Of a DNA stretch of 48,130 bases, positions 37,601 to 45,635 are shown one piece after another (the stretch's first letter is position 1; the number at the start of each line of letters is the position of its first letter). The notes beneath the pieces were generated by a model that was given only the letters and a program-made list of their open reading frames with translations, was not told the DNA's origin and ran no database searches. A program made the translations under genes and the position numbers. The stretch spans positions 1 through 48,130 of the forward strand of contig JAUUZQ010000020.1 of the NCBI GenBank assembly GCA_030589895.1, given 5' to 3'. This DNA is from Bacteroidales bacterium. Lineage in GTDB: Bacteria; Bacteroidota; Bacteroidia; Bacteroidales; GCA-2748055.

Positions 37601-37680
37601 TTCATGATGGACTCTATTTCATTCAGATTGAAACAGAGCGAAAAATACACAAACGAAAAATTATTATTTCAAATTATTAA
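34666..37680 (+). CDS. Secreted beta-helix protein with T9SS tail, paralog of the preceding gene
   Basis: A 1004-residue protein. The ATG at 34666 overlaps the previous stop by 11 bases (ATGAAGAATAG), so translation is coupled; a TTG at 34657 is less likely. A long basic stretch precedes the hydrophobic signal core ending NSFAQ. Then come YYVSTTGNDLNSG, a region with IARWPN, the beta-helix repeats (VEIRGLDFFA, ITIEDCSIL), an FN3-like domain (VYFGLSE, YFWRIDA), two short Ig-like repeats of the carboxypeptidase-regulatory type (TDRNSGEPV, TDQQGPVES) and a type A sorting domain (IIYPNPASDYLNI). It should be exported across the outer membrane, whereas its paralog is lipid-anchored. Catalysis unproven. 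Confidence 0.85.
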   Translation: MKNSKASYFLKIIIYVRRNRKLWIAIWIALISLNSFAQNYYVSTTGNDLNSGSLTAPFMTIQKGVDNLFPGDTLFIRGGSYHEKVIIDQKHGIENYPIVITAYQNEEVLLDGTIPIETSWTLHTGNIYKTTIPEDIWQLFVNDRMQVIARWPNASTHPLDPFQRKQGSYQPVDGTWWSKETTWANADAPTTENGVVENNTAYHDLAATGKNFTGGTVLLSVLEQGGDGNQERIITNHTAGTNTFTHPVLFPPKLDKAYRTNGKYYIIEHLEALDKEEEWYYIDSTKTIYLWPKGGVDPSGLSIRGRNISRSIELSNSSYVEIRGLDFFASNFAIEGDHITIEDCSILYPDASKRLLGIYPETSTVTSEEYGSYVNGANFSLINCKLEYSEYSVLFVENGDASRIHNSLFRHTSMLGLGKNGAIEQVNTYTRNTFEISGNRGAVKTNTDPESGRNQSYNYFNGYGFLQVPDGASLQAATNKTPGTIRSYNWFTYALKYGSRWDGKPAGIHGTNHHQVGLMVKGTLQVKGDDHNTINNSSFYSQEQNDIILLSDIAYGGNQLSRTYNNLADKISGHRSVSVATFPIPGSHSNNWNGYNEDGDAADQVYDILNHDFRPRPGSDLVDAGKIIPDFTNDYLGHAPDIGAYEFGDSSYWIPGYQADIASRPIPAHQGTSNYEFVDLMWLEAYNSNESEVYFGLSETAVENAGNQSPEFKRRQSNNIYNPDTLSTGVTYFWRIDAIVEGITVKGKVWSFTAGIDANDYSKKDIVIQASITDRNSGEPVRLAFVSYNDKQMFTNSEGQVIMDQLTNGKVIYTVEHSYYFSLIDSLILTEDTTIHLKLTPLLANVSFSVTDQQGPVESATVTFGQWETSTFSNGFAYLVSLPARQKYGYEVINEGYETITDSLWLEIDTTVAVFLSLPESDGAMESLNDIIIYPNPASDYLNILSEETAKFKLINISGKILLERNICNGKNEIDLGSVHDGLYFIQIETERKIHKRKIIISNY

Positions 37681-37696
37681 ACTAATATTGAATCCA

Positions 37697-39469
37697 ATGA
37701 AAAAGTATTTCTATCTATTGTTGATACCATTGTTCATCCTGGTCTCCTGCAAGTCGACACAAGCTACACAGGAAAAACCTAATGTCATTATCATCATGAC
37801 CGACGATCAGGGGAATAACCTGGAATGCCTGGGCAATCCATGGCTTAAGACTCCTAATATCAATCAAATGGCTGAAGAATCAGTCCAGCTTACTAATTTC
37901 CACCAGGACATGCTATGTACTCCTTCGCGAGCCTCACTCATGACTGGTAGAAATGCTATCCGTACAGGTGCATGGAGAACCAGCCGGGGCCGATCCATGA
38001 TGCGTGCTGAAGAAGTAACCATTGCAGAAATATTCAAGGAAAATGGCTACAGAACCGGACAATTCGGGAAATGGCACCTGGGTGATACCTGGCCATTCAG
38101 ATCTCAGGACCAGGGATTTGAAGAAGTAGTTGGTCATTTATGTGGTGGGATCGGACAGATATCTGACCATTGGGGAAACGACTATTTCGACGATGTCTAT
38201 CAGCATAACGGAGTTCCTGAACAATATGAAGGCTATTGTACAGATGTTTTTTTTAATGAGACTATCAGGTTCATTAAGGAAGAAAAGGGCTTACCCTTCA
38301 TGATTTACCTTGCACCCAATGTGACGCACTTACCGGCTAATGTTGCCGAAGAATATTCAAAGCCATGGGAAGAAAAAGGTCATCCACCAAAGCAAGCAAT
38401 TTATTATGGAATGATCACCAACTTAGACGAAAACATGGGTCGGTTGATGAAAGCACTTGATGAAGAAGGCATTAAAGACAATACAATAATAGTTTACACT
38501 ACTGATGACGGAACGGCAGGTTATGCTTCACAATTCGATGAGAATGGATGGCCTACAGAACAGGGATTCAATATGGGACAGAGAGGTGGCAAAGGCTCCT
38601 CGTACGAAGGAGGGCACCGTCTATTTTCTTTCATCACATGGCCCGAAGGAGGATTGAATAAAAGAAAAGAAGTGAATGAATTAACCGGAGTCATCGATGT
38701 TATGCCAACAGTATTGGACCTCTGTAATATTGAAGTTCCGGAAAACCTGGATCTGGATGGAGTTTCAATCACACCTGCACTCTATGGAAAAAAGATTCCC
38801 GGCTCCGGGGAAAGATCCATTGTCATCTCGAAATTCAACAATGATGAATCAGACACCCTTACAGGAAACATGTGTGTCATGTACAAAGATTGGCGGATGA
38901 ATCACCTCTGGGAACTCTATAATGTGGCTGATGACCGCGAACAGAGAAATGACATTTCCGGTACAAACCCACTGGTCATGGATCAGATGAAGGAAATCTA
39001 TAATAAATGGTTGTCTCATACAACGGGTGACATCAAAGATCCCGTACGCTTTATCCTGGGTGATCCAAGAGGAAAGAAAATATCACTTACAACACAGGAC
39101 ACCTACATGCCAAAGGGAAATAGTGCTTTCGCTCAGAGTCATATTTCTGATCTCAATGATAAAAACGGACCATGGAAAGTTAAGATTGTAACAAAAGGGC
39201 ACTATCGGTTTACCCTATCGAGGTATCCAATCTATACAGGAATCCCCTTCAATAAAAATTACAAGAAAGATTTTGAAAATTTTGATGCAGCAGTGGCAAA
39301 AGTAGCAATTGGAGATCAGATTTCTGAAATGAAGATAAAGGCAACAGACAGCAAGGTAGTCTTCGAGATGGATCTGGAACAGGGTGATGCGGACTTGCAA
39401 ACCTGGCTCATTTCCTCTGAAGGAAAGGAAATTCCATCTTATTTTGTAGATATAGAAATTATTAATTAG
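37697..39469 (+). CDS. Family S1 sulfatase with C-terminal beta domain (lipoprotein)
   Basis: The ATG at 37697 starts a lipoprotein signal (MKKYFYLLLIPLFILVSC, Cys18); the open frame upstream is the previous gene in another phase. The protein has 590 residues. Metal residues lie in IMTDDQ, the formylglycine site is CTPSR (Cys74), and GKWHLG follows. The late metal motif is TTDDGTAG, with Asp where the paralog at 22739 has Asn (MTDNGTAG). It shares with that paralog the C-terminal beta-sandwich of about 130 residues. It lies 16 bases behind the T9SS beta-helix gene. Confidence 0.92.
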   Translation: MKKYFYLLLIPLFILVSCKSTQATQEKPNVIIIMTDDQGNNLECLGNPWLKTPNINQMAEESVQLTNFHQDMLCTPSRASLMTGRNAIRTGAWRTSRGRSMMRAEEVTIAEIFKENGYRTGQFGKWHLGDTWPFRSQDQGFEEVVGHLCGGIGQISDHWGNDYFDDVYQHNGVPEQYEGYCTDVFFNETIRFIKEEKGLPFMIYLAPNVTHLPANVAEEYSKPWEEKGHPPKQAIYYGMITNLDENMGRLMKALDEEGIKDNTIIVYTTDDGTAGYASQFDENGWPTEQGFNMGQRGGKGSSYEGGHRLFSFITWPEGGLNKRKEVNELTGVIDVMPTVLDLCNIEVPENLDLDGVSITPALYGKKIPGSGERSIVISKFNNDESDTLTGNMCVMYKDWRMNHLWELYNVADDREQRNDISGTNPLVMDQMKEIYNKWLSHTTGDIKDPVRFILGDPRGKKISLTTQDTYMPKGNSAFAQSHISDLNDKNGPWKVKIVTKGHYRFTLSRYPIYTGIPFNKNYKKDFENFDAAVAKVAIGDQISEMKIKATDSKVVFEMDLEQGDADLQTWLISSEGKEIPSYFVDIEIIN

Positions 39470-39480
39470 CCAAAAAAATA

Positions 39481-40239
39481 ATGATGGGATTATTCAAAGC
39501 TACAATATTGTTATTCTTAATCGCATTTGCGATCACCTCCTGCTCCCCTGAACCACCACAAACATTGTATGACAACGAAAGTGAATGGGACTCACTGGTT
39601 ACGCTTAATGGAATGAATCCTGAAGGGGTTTTCCAATTTGTTGAAAGAAATCCAGTGTTGCCTGATGTATTGATTATAGGCACATCCATATCAATTGGCT
39701 ATACCGGTAACGTAAGACAGATCTTGGAGGGCAAAGCCAATGTATATCGTGTCCCTCAAAATGGAGGACATACACGCACACTGCTTGATAAACAAAAAGA
39801 ATGGTTCCCGGGAAAGAAATGGGATGTAATACATTTTAATTTCGGACTGCATGATCTGAAGTACGTGACAGGTAATAAACTGGATCTGGCAGGAGAACAA
39901 GTAGTTCCCATAGATGAATATCGCAAGAACCTGGATGAAATTATTGACATCCTAAACACATCCCTGAAACGGAAGGGGAGTCTCATTTTTGCAACAACAT
40001 CAGTAATTCCGGATTCTGTCAGAGGAAGAATTAAAGGAGATGAAGTGTTATACAATAAAGCAGCACTTGAGGTAATGTCAAAACACAAAGGAATCATTAT
40101 TGATGACCAGTATGCGCTAACTCTTGAATACCCGGAAGAACAGCGCAACAAGAATGTGCATTTCTTCCCTGAAGGTAAAGAGAGGCAGGGCCAGCAGGTT
40201 GCTGAGTCTATTGAAACCGCTTTAAATAAGCTTCAATAG
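39481..40239 (+). CDS. SGNH/GDSL-family hydrolase (lipoprotein)
   Basis: A 252-residue protein with a lipoprotein signal ending AITSC (Cys21). The nucleophile Ser69 lies in IIGTSIS, the block III Asn120 in FNFGLHD, and the catalytic His227 in NVHFFPEG. The usual Asp three residues before that His is Lys224. It probably removes acyl groups from a sugar so that sulfatases and glycosidases can act. It lies 11 bases behind a sulfatase gene and just ahead of GH97. It is not closely similar to the SGNH domain of the esterase-GH10 fusion. Esterase activity is inferred. Confidence 0.83.
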   Translation: MMGLFKATILLFLIAFAITSCSPEPPQTLYDNESEWDSLVTLNGMNPEGVFQFVERNPVLPDVLIIGTSISIGYTGNVRQILEGKANVYRVPQNGGHTRTLLDKQKEWFPGKKWDVIHFNFGLHDLKYVTGNKLDLAGEQVVPIDEYRKNLDEIIDILNTSLKRKGSLIFATTSVIPDSVRGRIKGDEVLYNKAALEVMSKHKGIIIDDQYALTLEYPEEQRNKNVHFFPEGKERQGQQVAESIETALNKLQ

Positions 40240-40281
40240 TATGTGAATGGAGAATATACATTTTGTTTTATAGAAAAAATC

Positions 40282-42276
40282 ATGATAAAGAACAGAAAAT
40301 ACAAAACACTCTTATCTATTTATTGTGTATCAGTATTTCTGTTAATGATGGCTGTTTATCCGGTTCATGGACAGCACATCAGTATAAAAAGTCCTGATAA
40401 AAGATTAAGTACAGAAATATATATTGATAGTTATAATCATCTGACGCTGGAACTTAAGCGAAATGGACTGCATATTATACATCCATCTTCATTGGGTATT
40501 GTTATCAATGAAATAGACTACGGCAGGGATCCGGTCATTCTGTCAACTGAAAATTATACGATAGATGAACAGTATTCCTGGCATGGCAATCATTCAACTG
40601 CAGTCAACAGATGTGAGGGTATAAAAATCTCATTGAAATCAGCCAGTCAAACGTGGTGGATGGATGTCAGGGTTTATAACGACGGACTTGCATTCAAATA
40701 TTCCTATGATACTTCTGATTCAACAATCTTCAACGGAGAGTCAACCGTACTTAATTTTTCATCTGCCCTGAATGCAAAATATATGCAGCATAAATTAGGG
40801 GAAGAGAGTAAAATTTATAGCGGGAAGATCTCTGATATCGGTAAAAACAAAGTAAAAAGAACCATGCCTCCCCTCCTATTGTATCCTGAAGATATGAGCG
40901 AATACCTCATGGTACTTGAGGGAGGCGGTTTCAATTTTCATGGATATTCGTTGCTTCCTGTTGAGTCAGATCTGGAAGATCAAAGTACCTATTCATTAAG
41001 AGTAGATTATGCTGAAGCTCCGAATGGGTGGCTTACAAAAGGGGAGATCAATACGGCCTGGAAAATAATATGCACCGTAAATACACTGAATGAATTGGTC
41101 AATACGGATATTGTGAGTAATGTTTGTCCTGCCCCTGATCCAAAGCTATTTCCAAAAGGAGCAATGGAAGAGTGGATCAAACCTGGAAAATCGACATGGA
41201 ACTGGTGGGCGAGAGTTGGTGTTGATTATGAAAATCAAATCGAGCTGGTTGATTTGGCTGCTCAGATGGGTGCAAATTATCACCTGGTTGATATAGGATG
41301 GGATTCCAAATGGAAGGATGATACATACAATTCATACGAATACTTAAAAAAACTGTGTGATCATGCAGCCAGTAAAAGAATTGGCATTTTTGTCTGGAAA
41401 ACATCAGATGTGAGTTTTAACCTGGAACAGAATAAGGATGACCCCAACAATAAGTTTATAAAAATGAAGGGTTACGATGTTAGTCTGGATACTGTATTAA
41501 TGAGACAGGAAGTGGAACGCATTGCCAAAGCCGGAGCTAAAGGAATCAAGCTGGATTATATCAATAGTGAAAATTCGAAGTGGAAAGCCTACATGGAGAA
41601 TTTTCTTAAAATCTGTGCCGAAAATAAGCTAATGGTGGATTTTCATGGTTGTCCCATCCCTGCAGGTGAGAGTCGAACATATCCGAATGAAATTACCAGG
41701 GAAGCCATCTTTGGAGGTGAAAAATTAAGAGGTGGCGGAGGGGCAAAAAAGATGCCGACATCACATTATATCGACCTGATCTTTACCCGGCTGATTGCTG
41801 GTCATGCAGACTATACACCTGCAATATTCAGAGACCCTCAGGGTGAAGGTTTTACACATGCAATGCAACTGGCATCGGCCATGATGTTCACTTCTCCACT
41901 ACTTTGCTGGGCAGATCATCCTGATGAGTATCTTGAAAGCGAGGGACTGGAAATTATTAAGAAGCTTCCAACCGTTTGGGATGAAACAATTGTGCTTGAT
42001 GGAAGCAATCTGAGTAAGCTGGCTGTTTATGCCAGGAGAGATGGTAGTGACTGGTATGTAGCCGGGATTAATGGTTTAGACGATCGAATACAAAATTACC
42101 AGCTCGACTTCCATTTTCTCAAGGATGATAAATATCTGGCTTATATTTGTTTTGATGATATAGAGAGTGCTAAGCCGGAAATAAAATCAGAAGAAAGAAT
42201 TGTTTCGAAAGGTGATAAAATAGACATAAATATGTTGCCCAGTGGCGGCTTTATTATCCAACTTACAAAAAAATAA
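40282..42276 (+). CDS. GH97 glycoside hydrolase, retaining subtype
   Basis: I chose the ATG at 40282 because it begins a signal peptide ending VHGQ; the GTG at 40243 would add 13 residues without signal character. The protein has 664 residues: an N-terminal beta-sandwich (SPDKRLSTEI, WWMDVRVYNDGLAFKY), the barrel (STWNWWARVGVDYENQI, YHLVDIGWD) and a C-terminal beta domain. The probable nucleophile is Asp425 in GIKLDY and the probable acid/base is Glu474 in EITREA, as in retaining alpha-galactosidase-type GH97 rather than inverting SusB. It may remove alpha-galactose branches from the target glycan, though the exact sugar is not determinable. Confidence 0.9.
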   Translation: MIKNRKYKTLLSIYCVSVFLLMMAVYPVHGQHISIKSPDKRLSTEIYIDSYNHLTLELKRNGLHIIHPSSLGIVINEIDYGRDPVILSTENYTIDEQYSWHGNHSTAVNRCEGIKISLKSASQTWWMDVRVYNDGLAFKYSYDTSDSTIFNGESTVLNFSSALNAKYMQHKLGEESKIYSGKISDIGKNKVKRTMPPLLLYPEDMSEYLMVLEGGGFNFHGYSLLPVESDLEDQSTYSLRVDYAEAPNGWLTKGEINTAWKIICTVNTLNELVNTDIVSNVCPAPDPKLFPKGAMEEWIKPGKSTWNWWARVGVDYENQIELVDLAAQMGANYHLVDIGWDSKWKDDTYNSYEYLKKLCDHAASKRIGIFVWKTSDVSFNLEQNKDDPNNKFIKMKGYDVSLDTVLMRQEVERIAKAGAKGIKLDYINSENSKWKAYMENFLKICAENKLMVDFHGCPIPAGESRTYPNEITREAIFGGEKLRGGGGAKKMPTSHYIDLIFTRLIAGHADYTPAIFRDPQGEGFTHAMQLASAMMFTSPLLCWADHPDEYLESEGLEIIKKLPTVWDETIVLDGSNLSKLAVYARRDGSDWYVAGINGLDDRIQNYQLDFHFLKDDKYLAYICFDDIESAKPEIKSEERIVSKGDKIDINMLPSGGFIIQLTKK

Positions 42277-42353
42277 AAGGGTAAAAGTTATAGCTCATAA
42301 AAGCCTGTTGCGAAGTACATATTAAAAAGTTAAAACCAATAAATACCAATATA

Positions 42354-43835
42354 ATGAAAACAACTGCTATCCTGATTATCATGCTGATGATTACAGCATG
42401 CAATGTCACATCAGAAAAGGAAACAGATGAACGCCCTAACCTTGTGGTAATCATGTGCGACGATGTTAGTCACGATATGTTTGGTCCTTATGGAAATGAA
42501 AAAGTCAGTACGCCAAACATCGATATGCTGGCTAATGAAGGAGTTGCGTTTCGTTCTGCCTGGAACAGTGCACTGTGTTGTCCGGCAAGAGCTGAAATTA
42601 TGACCGGATGCTATGCAACTACAACAGGATTTTACAGTAACGGTTTTGCAATCCCACAGGAGGATGGCAGCAATGATCTGTTCAAATACCATACTGCTTT
42701 CTCTAAAATATTAAATGACAATGGTTATGCCACTGCAGTAGCAGGAAAGTGGCACATTGGAGGAGCAGAAATGGAATATGATCCAATTCTTGGGTTCGAC
42801 GAATATTGCATGTGGGAAGGTGAAAAAGAGCTGAAAGAAGTATTGGGAATCGACCGCTGGGATGGTGGCCGGGAAGGCAACAATCGTGTGGCCCGTTACT
42901 GGCATCCATGTGTTATTCAAAATGGAAAACTTATTGAAACAGGACCGGAAGATTTTGGACCTGATATCTACACAGATTTCATATGCGATTTTATTAAAAG
43001 AAAGTCTGAAGAAAAGAAACCCTTTTTGGCATATTACCCCATGACCATGCCACACGGACCGTATGTAGAAGTGCCTACGCGAACAAAAAACGGAAGTAAC
43101 ATCCCTGAAACAGAATCAGAGATTCCGAATGAGCAACGCTTCCAGGAGATGATTGACTACATCGACATACTGGTTGGAAGGATCATGACTCAACTTGAAG
43201 AATCGGGTGTAGCAGACAACACTGTCATCATTTTCACAGCAGATAATGGTACAGCTGTAACAGCCAAATCCCGTGGTGTTGAAAGAGGTTGCCATATACC
43301 TTTTATTGTATCAGGTAAAGATGTAAAAAAGCTCGGTTTCACTAATGAAATTTGCGATGCTACGGACATCTTGCCAACCTTAATCGATTTTGCAAATGCA
43401 GAATATCCGGATGGTTTTAAATGCGATGGTGTAAGTCTAAAGCCATATGTAACAGGTGCTTCAGAAAAACACAAAGATCTTATCCATTCTTGCATCGGAA
43501 CGACTCAATTGTTAAGAACAAGGACACACATGATGGAGGTGATTAACCCTATATTGGGATTGCCGGAGGGGCGTTTCTATTATACCGCAGAAAATAACGA
43601 TGGCTTTGACTATGAAAGAGCTGAAGGAATTGAAGATCACAAAGAAGTTTTCAATCAGTTCATGGATATCCTGGATACTAAGTATATAGGTTTGAAGGAT
43701 GATCATCCGTATTTTCAGGAAAAGGGCGAAAAATGGTTACAAGCATACATGAAACCAAATGCTGTGGATAAACATTTGCATAACCACAAAGATTATATTC
43801 GTTACGATGAAACTAACGATAATACCAGGGATTAA
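42354..43835 (+). CDS. Family S1 sulfatase (lipoprotein), CCPAR type
   Basis: A 493-residue sulfatase with a lipoprotein signal ending MITAC (Cys16). Metal residues lie in IMCDDVS. The formylglycine motif reads CCPAR: Cys75 is the modified residue, followed by a second Cys. GKWHIG, MTMPHGP and FTADNGTAV follow. The C-terminal half is unlike the other sulfatases of the window, so a separate S1 subfamily is likely. It is 77 bases behind the GH97 gene. Substrate unknown; the stop is followed after 52 bases by another sulfatase gene. Confidence 0.92.
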   Translation: MKTTAILIIMLMITACNVTSEKETDERPNLVVIMCDDVSHDMFGPYGNEKVSTPNIDMLANEGVAFRSAWNSALCCPARAEIMTGCYATTTGFYSNGFAIPQEDGSNDLFKYHTAFSKILNDNGYATAVAGKWHIGGAEMEYDPILGFDEYCMWEGEKELKEVLGIDRWDGGREGNNRVARYWHPCVIQNGKLIETGPEDFGPDIYTDFICDFIKRKSEEKKPFLAYYPMTMPHGPYVEVPTRTKNGSNIPETESEIPNEQRFQEMIDYIDILVGRIMTQLEESGVADNTVIIFTADNGTAVTAKSRGVERGCHIPFIVSGKDVKKLGFTNEICDATDILPTLIDFANAEYPDGFKCDGVSLKPYVTGASEKHKDLIHSCIGTTQLLRTRTHMMEVINPILGLPEGRFYYTAENNDGFDYERAEGIEDHKEVFNQFMDILDTKYIGLKDDHPYFQEKGEKWLQAYMKPNAVDKHLHNHKDYIRYDETNDNTRD

Positions 43836-43887
43836 ACAGACTCTACATCCGTACATGTAATTTGAAAATGTATAATTAAAGCATACT

Positions 43888-45531
43888 ATGAAGTACCTAA
43901 TTATTGTGCTATTGTTGATTGCTAATTCTATTGGGACAAAAGCAATAGAGCCGGTTAAAAACAAACCAAATATAATTTTCATCATGGCTGATGACCATAC
44001 TTCTATAGCTGTAGGAGCTTATGGAAGCAGACTGGCAGAACTGAATCCAACACCAAATATTGACCTGCTGGCTAAAGAGGGAGTAGTATTTGAAAATGCA
44101 TTCTGCATTAACTCGATATGCACTCCAAGCCGTGGTGCGATTATGACCGGACAATACTCTTTTGTTAGCGGTATTACTGGAAATAACAATCCATTAAATA
44201 AAGAGAATCAATATCTGGCAATTGAAATGAAAAATGCCGGCTATGAAACCGCCGTTGTTGGGAAGTGGCACTTAAATGCCAAACCGGAAGCATTCGACCA
44301 TTATCAGGTATTGGTACGTCAGGGAAAGTATTTTGACCCTGAGTTTTACGAAAATGGGAAAGAAGGAATGGTTACATACCAGGGCTTTTCAAGTGATGTA
44401 ATAGCTACATTGGCTCTAAATTGGCTAAAAGATGCCGAAACCAGAGATAAACCATTCTTCCTTAAACTTCATTTTAAAGCACCACACGGTCCATTCGGCT
44501 ACCATGAAAGATATAATGACTATTTGGAAGATACTTTTATACCTGAACCGGCAAGTCTACGTAAAAGGGGGAGCGGTTCCCTTGCTACCCGTGGTCATAA
44601 TGGAGAATTGGAGAACTTCATTGGTAGTTCTGTGGCTGACAGACATGCCTATAAAGGACAGTTAGGATTCATTACGAAAGAAGAAGCGGGTGATGATGCC
44701 TTGGGTGCAGCATATCAGGTATACCTGAAACGTTACCTCAGAGCTGTAAAGGGTGTGGATGATAATGTACAACGTGTGGTTGACTATTTAAAAGAAAGCG
44801 GTCAGTACGAGAATACCATTATAATATATACAGGTGATCAAGGCTTTTTCCTTGGTGAGCACGATTACATTGATAAACGCTGGTGTTATGATGAAGCCAT
44901 GCGTATGCCGCTAATTGTTCACTACCCTAAAGAGATCAAGCCCGGACGCACAGATGCCATTGTTGAAAACATTGACTTTGCTCCTACAATGATTGATTTT
45001 GCAGGACTTGCAGCACCGGATTACATGCAAGGTAAATCGTTCAGAAAAATCCTTGAGACGCAAAAAGAACCTAAAGGATGGAAGGACAGAGCCTATTATA
45101 ATTACTATTCACATTTGGGTGGGCATCATGTACCCGGCAACATTGCAATGCGGACAAAACAATACAAGCTCATTTTATTTTATGGTACAAACAACTCAAA
45201 ATCAACACGTATTCAAACACCTGCCGCCTGGGAATTGTATGATATGAAAAATGATCCGAATGAGTTGAATAATCTTTACGATCATCCTGAATACGCTGAC
45301 TTAATTATCAAACTTAAAAAGGAGTTCAAAGAATTTAGACAAAAAATAGGTGCTGACACTGCAAAAGAAAATGAATATGTTAACCTTGTGATTGAAGAAT
45401 ATTGGGATTACACCCAAGAAGACAAGGTGAAAGCCATTGAAATATCTCATAAGGCAAAAGAACTGTTTGAATCAAACGATAGCAAATGGTCGAATACTTA
45501 TGCCAAATCTGGAAGAAGAAAGCGTAAATAA
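43888..45531 (+). CDS. Family S1 sulfatase (periplasmic)
   Basis: A 547-residue sulfatase with an ordinary signal peptide (MKYLIIVLLLIANSIGTKA) and no lipobox, so it is free in the periplasm or secreted, unlike the other six. Metal residues lie in IMADDH; the formylglycine site is CTPSR (Cys78). GKWHLN, FKAPHGP and TGDQGFFLGEHDYIDKRW follow. It is the paralog of the sulfatase at 16756-18339. It has a basic C-terminal tail (SGRRKRK) after a helical stretch that the paralog does not show. Substrate unknown. Confidence 0.93.
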   Translation: MKYLIIVLLLIANSIGTKAIEPVKNKPNIIFIMADDHTSIAVGAYGSRLAELNPTPNIDLLAKEGVVFENAFCINSICTPSRGAIMTGQYSFVSGITGNNNPLNKENQYLAIEMKNAGYETAVVGKWHLNAKPEAFDHYQVLVRQGKYFDPEFYENGKEGMVTYQGFSSDVIATLALNWLKDAETRDKPFFLKLHFKAPHGPFGYHERYNDYLEDTFIPEPASLRKRGSGSLATRGHNGELENFIGSSVADRHAYKGQLGFITKEEAGDDALGAAYQVYLKRYLRAVKGVDDNVQRVVDYLKESGQYENTIIIYTGDQGFFLGEHDYIDKRWCYDEAMRMPLIVHYPKEIKPGRTDAIVENIDFAPTMIDFAGLAAPDYMQGKSFRKILETQKEPKGWKDRAYYNYYSHLGGHHVPGNIAMRTKQYKLILFYGTNNSKSTRIQTPAAWELYDMKNDPNELNNLYDHPEYADLIIKLKKEFKEFRQKIGADTAKENEYVNLVIEEYWDYTQEDKVKAIEISHKAKELFESNDSKWSNTYAKSGRRKRK

Positions 45532-45635
45532 TCCATCCTCCTTCAATATGCAAAACACTGAAACGATAAATTATACCTTGACAAAAAACAATAAATTTAT
45601 TTTCCCGATAAATTCTTATTTAACACAAAAATCAA

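Noticed and set aside
37538..37696. Longer N-terminus for the sulfatase starting inside the previous gene
   Set aside because: The extension is the T9SS tail region of the preceding gene read in another frame; the lipoprotein signal begins at 37697.
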